Shown: in pieces, positions 51,601 through 57,600 of the stretch
How positions within the stretch are numbered: the first letter of the stretch is position 1
Layout of the letters: every line of letters starts with the position of its first letter
DNA from: Epiperipatus broadwayi
Taxonomy: Eukaryota > Onychophora > Udeonychophora > Euonychophora > Peripatidae
Direction of reading: 5' to 3'
Length of the DNA: 64,000 nt
Assembly (NCBI GenBank): GCA_028023455.1
Contig: JAQFVV010012402.1
Coordinates: forward strand, 12,816,292 to 12,880,291
Notes under the pieces: generated by a model
What the model was told of the DNA's origin: nothing
What the model saw: the letters and a program-made list of their open reading frames with translations, nothing else
The model's database searches: none
Translations under genes and position numbers: made by a program

Positions 51601-54600
51601 TTTTTCTCCCCATAATTAAAAATAACTACTGCTAAATATAACATTAACATAGCATTTTTTCAAGATATATTCTGTAACTATAAATCTTCAATTTCATGGG
51701 GCTTAAATAGATGTATTCAGAAGTAAATTAAATATATGTTTAATGGAGCTGCTGATGATATCAGTTATGATGGAAACATATGTCCAGCAGATCGGTTGAT
51801 TTTTTTCATCAGATTGCTGGTAGAAAGATTGTCAAAATTTTCTATAGAAAGGAAATAACCATTCTCCAATATTATTTCACAGTAATGTAGTGCTTAATTT
51901 TATTTACATATATAATTTTATATTAATATTATGAGATTGTTAGAGCTGAGATTCTTTCTTTGTTATTTTAATATTCACTTACAATTTTTAGAAAAAAGCC
52001 ATTTCTAAAATCAGGCTAATATACAAATATCAAGTTCTATTTCCAATAATATGAATAAGTAATCACTTAATTATCACCTAAGATTAAGGAACATATGGTT
52101 CACTTATTACTTACACCTTAAAAATGCTGTTTATTCATAGCTCCCCGAAGTGTAGTTGATTTCCATTTAATTTATAGACATATTATATTTAATGTTTTCA
52201 CAGTTATATGATGTAAATAAAATAGTTTTTGGGTTAAACAATGTATTATTTTGTATCATTTCCCAATGTTTTGACTAAATAGCATCCACCAAGTTTTTAA
52301 AAAAAAAACCTGTTAGATCTCAAGTAGTAATGAGATTGAGTGTGAGGTAAAGAATGAGATTGAGCGTGAAGTAGTTGAGCATTCAGAATGAGATTGAGCG
52401 TGAAGTAGTTGATCATTCAGAATATGTGGATTAACAAAATGTTTATTTCCTTCAGTTTCACCATATATATATATTTTGATAGAGATATAGATATATCTGG
52501 CACATCAGTCATATTAAAAAGCATTAAAATATGTAATAAAATGAAATCATTAATAAATTTGTAACCTGAAATGCAAAACAATATTACCTGCATATTAAGA
52601 GTATCTTTAAATTCATTTAACCCATTTATTTGATGCTTAAGTTTTTCTTCTAAACAATTAAACTTATGACAAAACTCATTCTGAAAAGAATTAATCTTCT
52701 CCTCAATTGCCATCTGAAAAAATATACATATAATTTGAATAATTACTATTAATAATAAAAATGTATTTTTAAAAATAAAAAAGGAAAAGGGGACAACTAA
52801 TAAAACAAAAAATATATCAGTCACTATACCTAGAGTTCAATTAAAAATAATATCTATATGCAATTCAAAATAATAATTATAACTTTATTCATTAATCAAA
52901 AATCCATTAATAAAATCTTAAACTAAAACATTTTATGCAATAACAAAAATAGAAGAAAAAAAATCTATTCCAAAAAAAAAAAAAAGTTGCATTTCATGAC
53001 ATACGATCACCAAGATTTGAATTGTAACAAAACTGGTTTGTTAATGTATGTGTTAAAACGAAATGAGTTTCATTTTAGTGTCAAATTGATTGCTCAAAAT
53101 GCAATGAAATAGGGGTTATTTATATGCCTATTCTAAAGTCAATTTGTAATAGAATAAACCTGTCTTAAAGAGATTACGCCCTTCTTAGATTCCAGATCAG
53201 AGAGTATTTTCCTTCATCAGCAACTATATAAGAGTAAAGCTACTAAAGAATGTATTTCCAAATATATTGACCAGTGATGTTTCTAAACATTGTTGGTGCA
53301 ACACTAAAACGAAATGATATTCCCATATGAGTGATACCCTTGTCCTCTATATTAAAACAAATGCCCTGGTTGTATGGTTTAATTAAGTTCACAACTGAAA
53401 CAACAATCATATACTTCGTATTCTCAAACCCTTTTTATAACACCATTGAGAAATATGAATATGAATAATATAATCACTACTGGAAATAATAAACAATATT
53501 CAAACTAAAAGAGGGAATGCACCTTTTGAGTAGTTGATCATGAAAACATAATACAAAAACTTCAGAATCCTTTTAAGACATAATTAACTATTCCCAAATT
53601 TGATTAATTATGAATATATTTACTTCTGCATTAAAACAGGTCAATAAAATTTAATAGTGTACATATTATAAAGTAATTAGTGATCTGATATTCTTAAATT
53701 ATATTTGTAAAATTATATTTAATCTTAAAATACATGAATAAATCATATCACTTCTGCCCAGATGCCAGTAAATAAAATTATAAAAATAATGCTCCTGTGT
53801 TTGTTAAGATTATTCTGAAAATAATCAGTGAACAGTATCATCAAATGCTTAGTGTAGAGATAGTTTAAATAAAAAATTAAATATCTTAATGCAAAAAATT
53901 TTAATAGATAATTAATTCATTTGACAAGAAAAATAATATCTGACATATAATTGACAAATATTGTTATAACTGGAATACTAATAATTATTAGAACATGGCA
54001 AAATAATCCAATTTCCTTTTTCACAAGAATAAACAATCTAAATAAACTAGAAATTTGCACATACATTTATAAAAGATTCATTTAAAAGAGATTAATTAAG
54101 ATTAATTTAACTTATATACACATTTTTTAATTTTGTTTTTATCTTTCATTTCATATAATAAGGAATAAAAAAAAATTTGATAATATTTATCCTTATTGCA
54201 TTGCTTTATTTTTAAAGCGTATCTGTTTGAAGGTGTTTAGCTTTCACGTTATTATTATAAAATAAATGTAAATGTAATTATTTATTATATTACAAAATTA
54301 TATGATTAAAAAAAAAATGCAAAAATATACAAACATTAAACTTCTGTGTTCATTTAAAGAAGATATTACTTCTGGATCCACAACTTTAATTAAGTAATGT
54401 CTACTTAATAAAAATTCTCATTTTAAATTGCTACGTTTTTTACAATAAGTAACTGTTATTGTAATAAATTAATTCTTTAGTGTAACACTTTTATTTTAAG
54501 ATCCTACTTCATGGACAAGAAAGTAACCTATTTTCCATTTACATAAATACACAATAAATTTAGAAAACCCTCATAAATATTTCTCTTTTTTAAGAAATGG

Positions 54601-57600
54601 ATGATAATAAAAGTTCATTAATATTTCTGTGCTTATTTGCTTTTAGTAGAGGTATCTATTTCACAGATGATCTTCTAGGCATGAAAATTGAACAATACAC
54701 ATTGACATATTATTAATATCACAAATAAATATTGAAACTTTACATTTCAGAAAAACTGATCTAAAGTTTCTTCTGATATCCACTTTTTTTCCCCCTTTTT
54801 AAGATCGTATTTCTTATCAACAAATACAAAATTTCTAATTTAATATTTTTGTTTTTATTGTTACATACAATATGTTTGACAAGAATAAGTAAATATTTTT
54901 ATTTTTAATTAATTTTTTTTTAAAGCTTATTAAACCAATACATACAATTAGCCTACAGTTGTGTATATATGCACAAATATTTTCAATTTCTCACTCACAT
55001 ACAAAATATTTCTGTTGTTAGTTAAAGATCAAGGAATGAGAAATATGTATTAGAAATCAAATGAGTAATTATTTATTTACAGTTATTTAAATACTATTTA
55101 ATTAATTAGTATCATAAGAAATTTATAATGCATGCATGCTTGATCTTTATCTCATTCTTGAGTAGATCCATTTTTCTTTTAAATAAAAATATCTGCTTCA
55201 TCATGACAGACATAGACCCTGTACACTACATTGGCAGTTTATTCATATATAGTCTAGCATTTAGATAGGAATGATCAACTAATGGTCCACATGAAAATGT
55301 AATATATTGTGGGTATAATTTTGGCACATTGGGCTGCGGATTATAAAAATAATGCTAGAATCTAATCAAGTAATAAAAAAAAAAATTATTAGTACTCAGG
55401 AAAAAAAATTCAGTGAAATTAAAAAAAAAATTAAATCACATTTACTCTGTAAATAAATATTTCACATGTCTTTAATCATAAGGAGATTAATCCAGAGCAA
55501 ATCCTTAATTGTTTTTAACTTTCACTTTGTAATTATTTATCCCTTTTAGAGCATTGCAGTTTTGTTCTTTATGAAAATTTGATAAAAACAAAATGAGATC
55601 ATATCTGACTGAACACCAAATATTAAAAGTCTAATAAAAGCAAAACAAACAAAAAAATCTCATTAAAGTAAGCAAAATTTAAACTTTAAATTTTTTCTAA
55701 TACAATATATTACAAAAAAAATGCCAAATATTATTTATCTATTGTATATTACATTTAATATACGAGACTGAATAGTAATGCAAAAGTTGTATGGTAACTT
55801 ACTCGAAATCACAAAGCCAGATAGCATTTAAAGGAACTTAAAATAAACTAAAAATTACCTTATGGGTTTAATAAATATTGAGTCAAATATACTAACTTCA
55901 AAATCCATAAAACAAATGTAATGGTAAAAATCTTGTAAAAATATTAAATATGCAATTGTTATATGCAAAGCATATATTAAATAACTTTGTTTAAAATTCA
56001 CAGAGGATCAGTCTATATTTATCTTTTCAGTTGTTTTTTTTTTTTTTACTTAAAGATGTTATATTTAAAAAAATGTTATTTTTGGATAATAAAGAAAAGG
56101 ATGATTCTATGTTTACAAAATTAAAGATGTAAATATCAAACGTTAAGTTCTTTTCATATAGTTATGTAATACATAAAGACTTGACATATGCAAGTTAATA
56201 TGAAAAGGTTTTCAAGTAAAAATTAAAGATAAAAATAATGAAATGAACTTATTAATAGGTATAAAAAGTTTGACTTATATTTTTTTTTAAAACATTGGAA
56301 AAGATTTTATGAAAAGTTCATGTAATATTTAGTTACATAAAAAAGAAAAGATATGTATAAATTGAAGAAAAATACAGCACAATTAATTATACTTGATTAA
56401 AGTTTTATAATCAAGGGATTAGCTCTAAGAAAACAGAAAAACAACCTGTAAAAAAAAAACACAATTTTTAATAAGCAAAAGCATACACTTTTGTCAAACA
56501 TCAAAGACATTATATAAAAAAAATTAAGACTGAGATGTCATTCTATCACATATTTAGATTCTTTCACTTAGAGACACAATTATCTTCTTTCGGTTTTGCC
56601 TAGAGGGACAATGAATCAGTTTCATTCTTCCACAGATTCAGAAATAATTCATTGTCATATTGCTAGAGTCCATGAAATTGTTATTATTATGAAAAGCTGA
56701 ATAAAGGAAAAGAGAATTGGGGATAACTATGGCAAATCACTGCAGCTCAGTAATAACTTACCATATGGAAAAGTTGTAGAGATATAAAGTACTTTTGTGT
56801 AATAATTTTATTCTAGCCATAATGGAAACTTTTTTATGAAAATGACTATGAACAATATGCGCTAAGTGTAGCGAGAGATGTATCATCAAAGCTTTCAAGA
56901 TGTAATCTCTCAGTGAAAAGATGCTATGCCATGATTCTTAATTAATCATCATCATCATTATCAACCATTATCAATCCACTGCAGGATGAAGGACTCTCCA
57001 AGTTTAATCTATCTTCTCCGATCTTTAGCTTCTCTTCTCCACATCACACACTTTCTTATTTCATCCATCCATCTCACATGAGGTCTCTTTCTGGGTGTTT
57101 TACAATCTCTTGGAATCCAATTTAAAATTTCAATTGTCCATCTATTATCATCTCTTCTAGCAATATGTCCAGCCCAACTCCATTTCAATCTTTTAATTTT
57201 TTCAATAAGATCAGTAACACCAGTTTGTTGTCTTACCCATACATTGCGTTTTCGATCTCTTCTTGTTACTCCCAACATACATCTCTCCATACTCCTTTGA
57301 GTGGTCTGAAGTCTCTGTATTGCTCTTCTATTAAGTGTCCAAGTCTCAGATCCATAAGTAAGAACTGGTAAAACACACTTGTTAAAAACCATCCTTTTCA
57401 AACACATAGGCATATTTCCTTTTAGTATCAAGTTATTTCTACCAAAAACACTCCAACCAAGTTTAATTCTATGATTAATTTCCTCCATTATGTTTCCATC
57501 TGTATTAATAATCTGACCAAGGTATTTGTAACTGTTAACTTCTTCTAATTCTTCATAATCAATCTTTATTTTCATATTTTGAGCAAATTGATTAAACATT

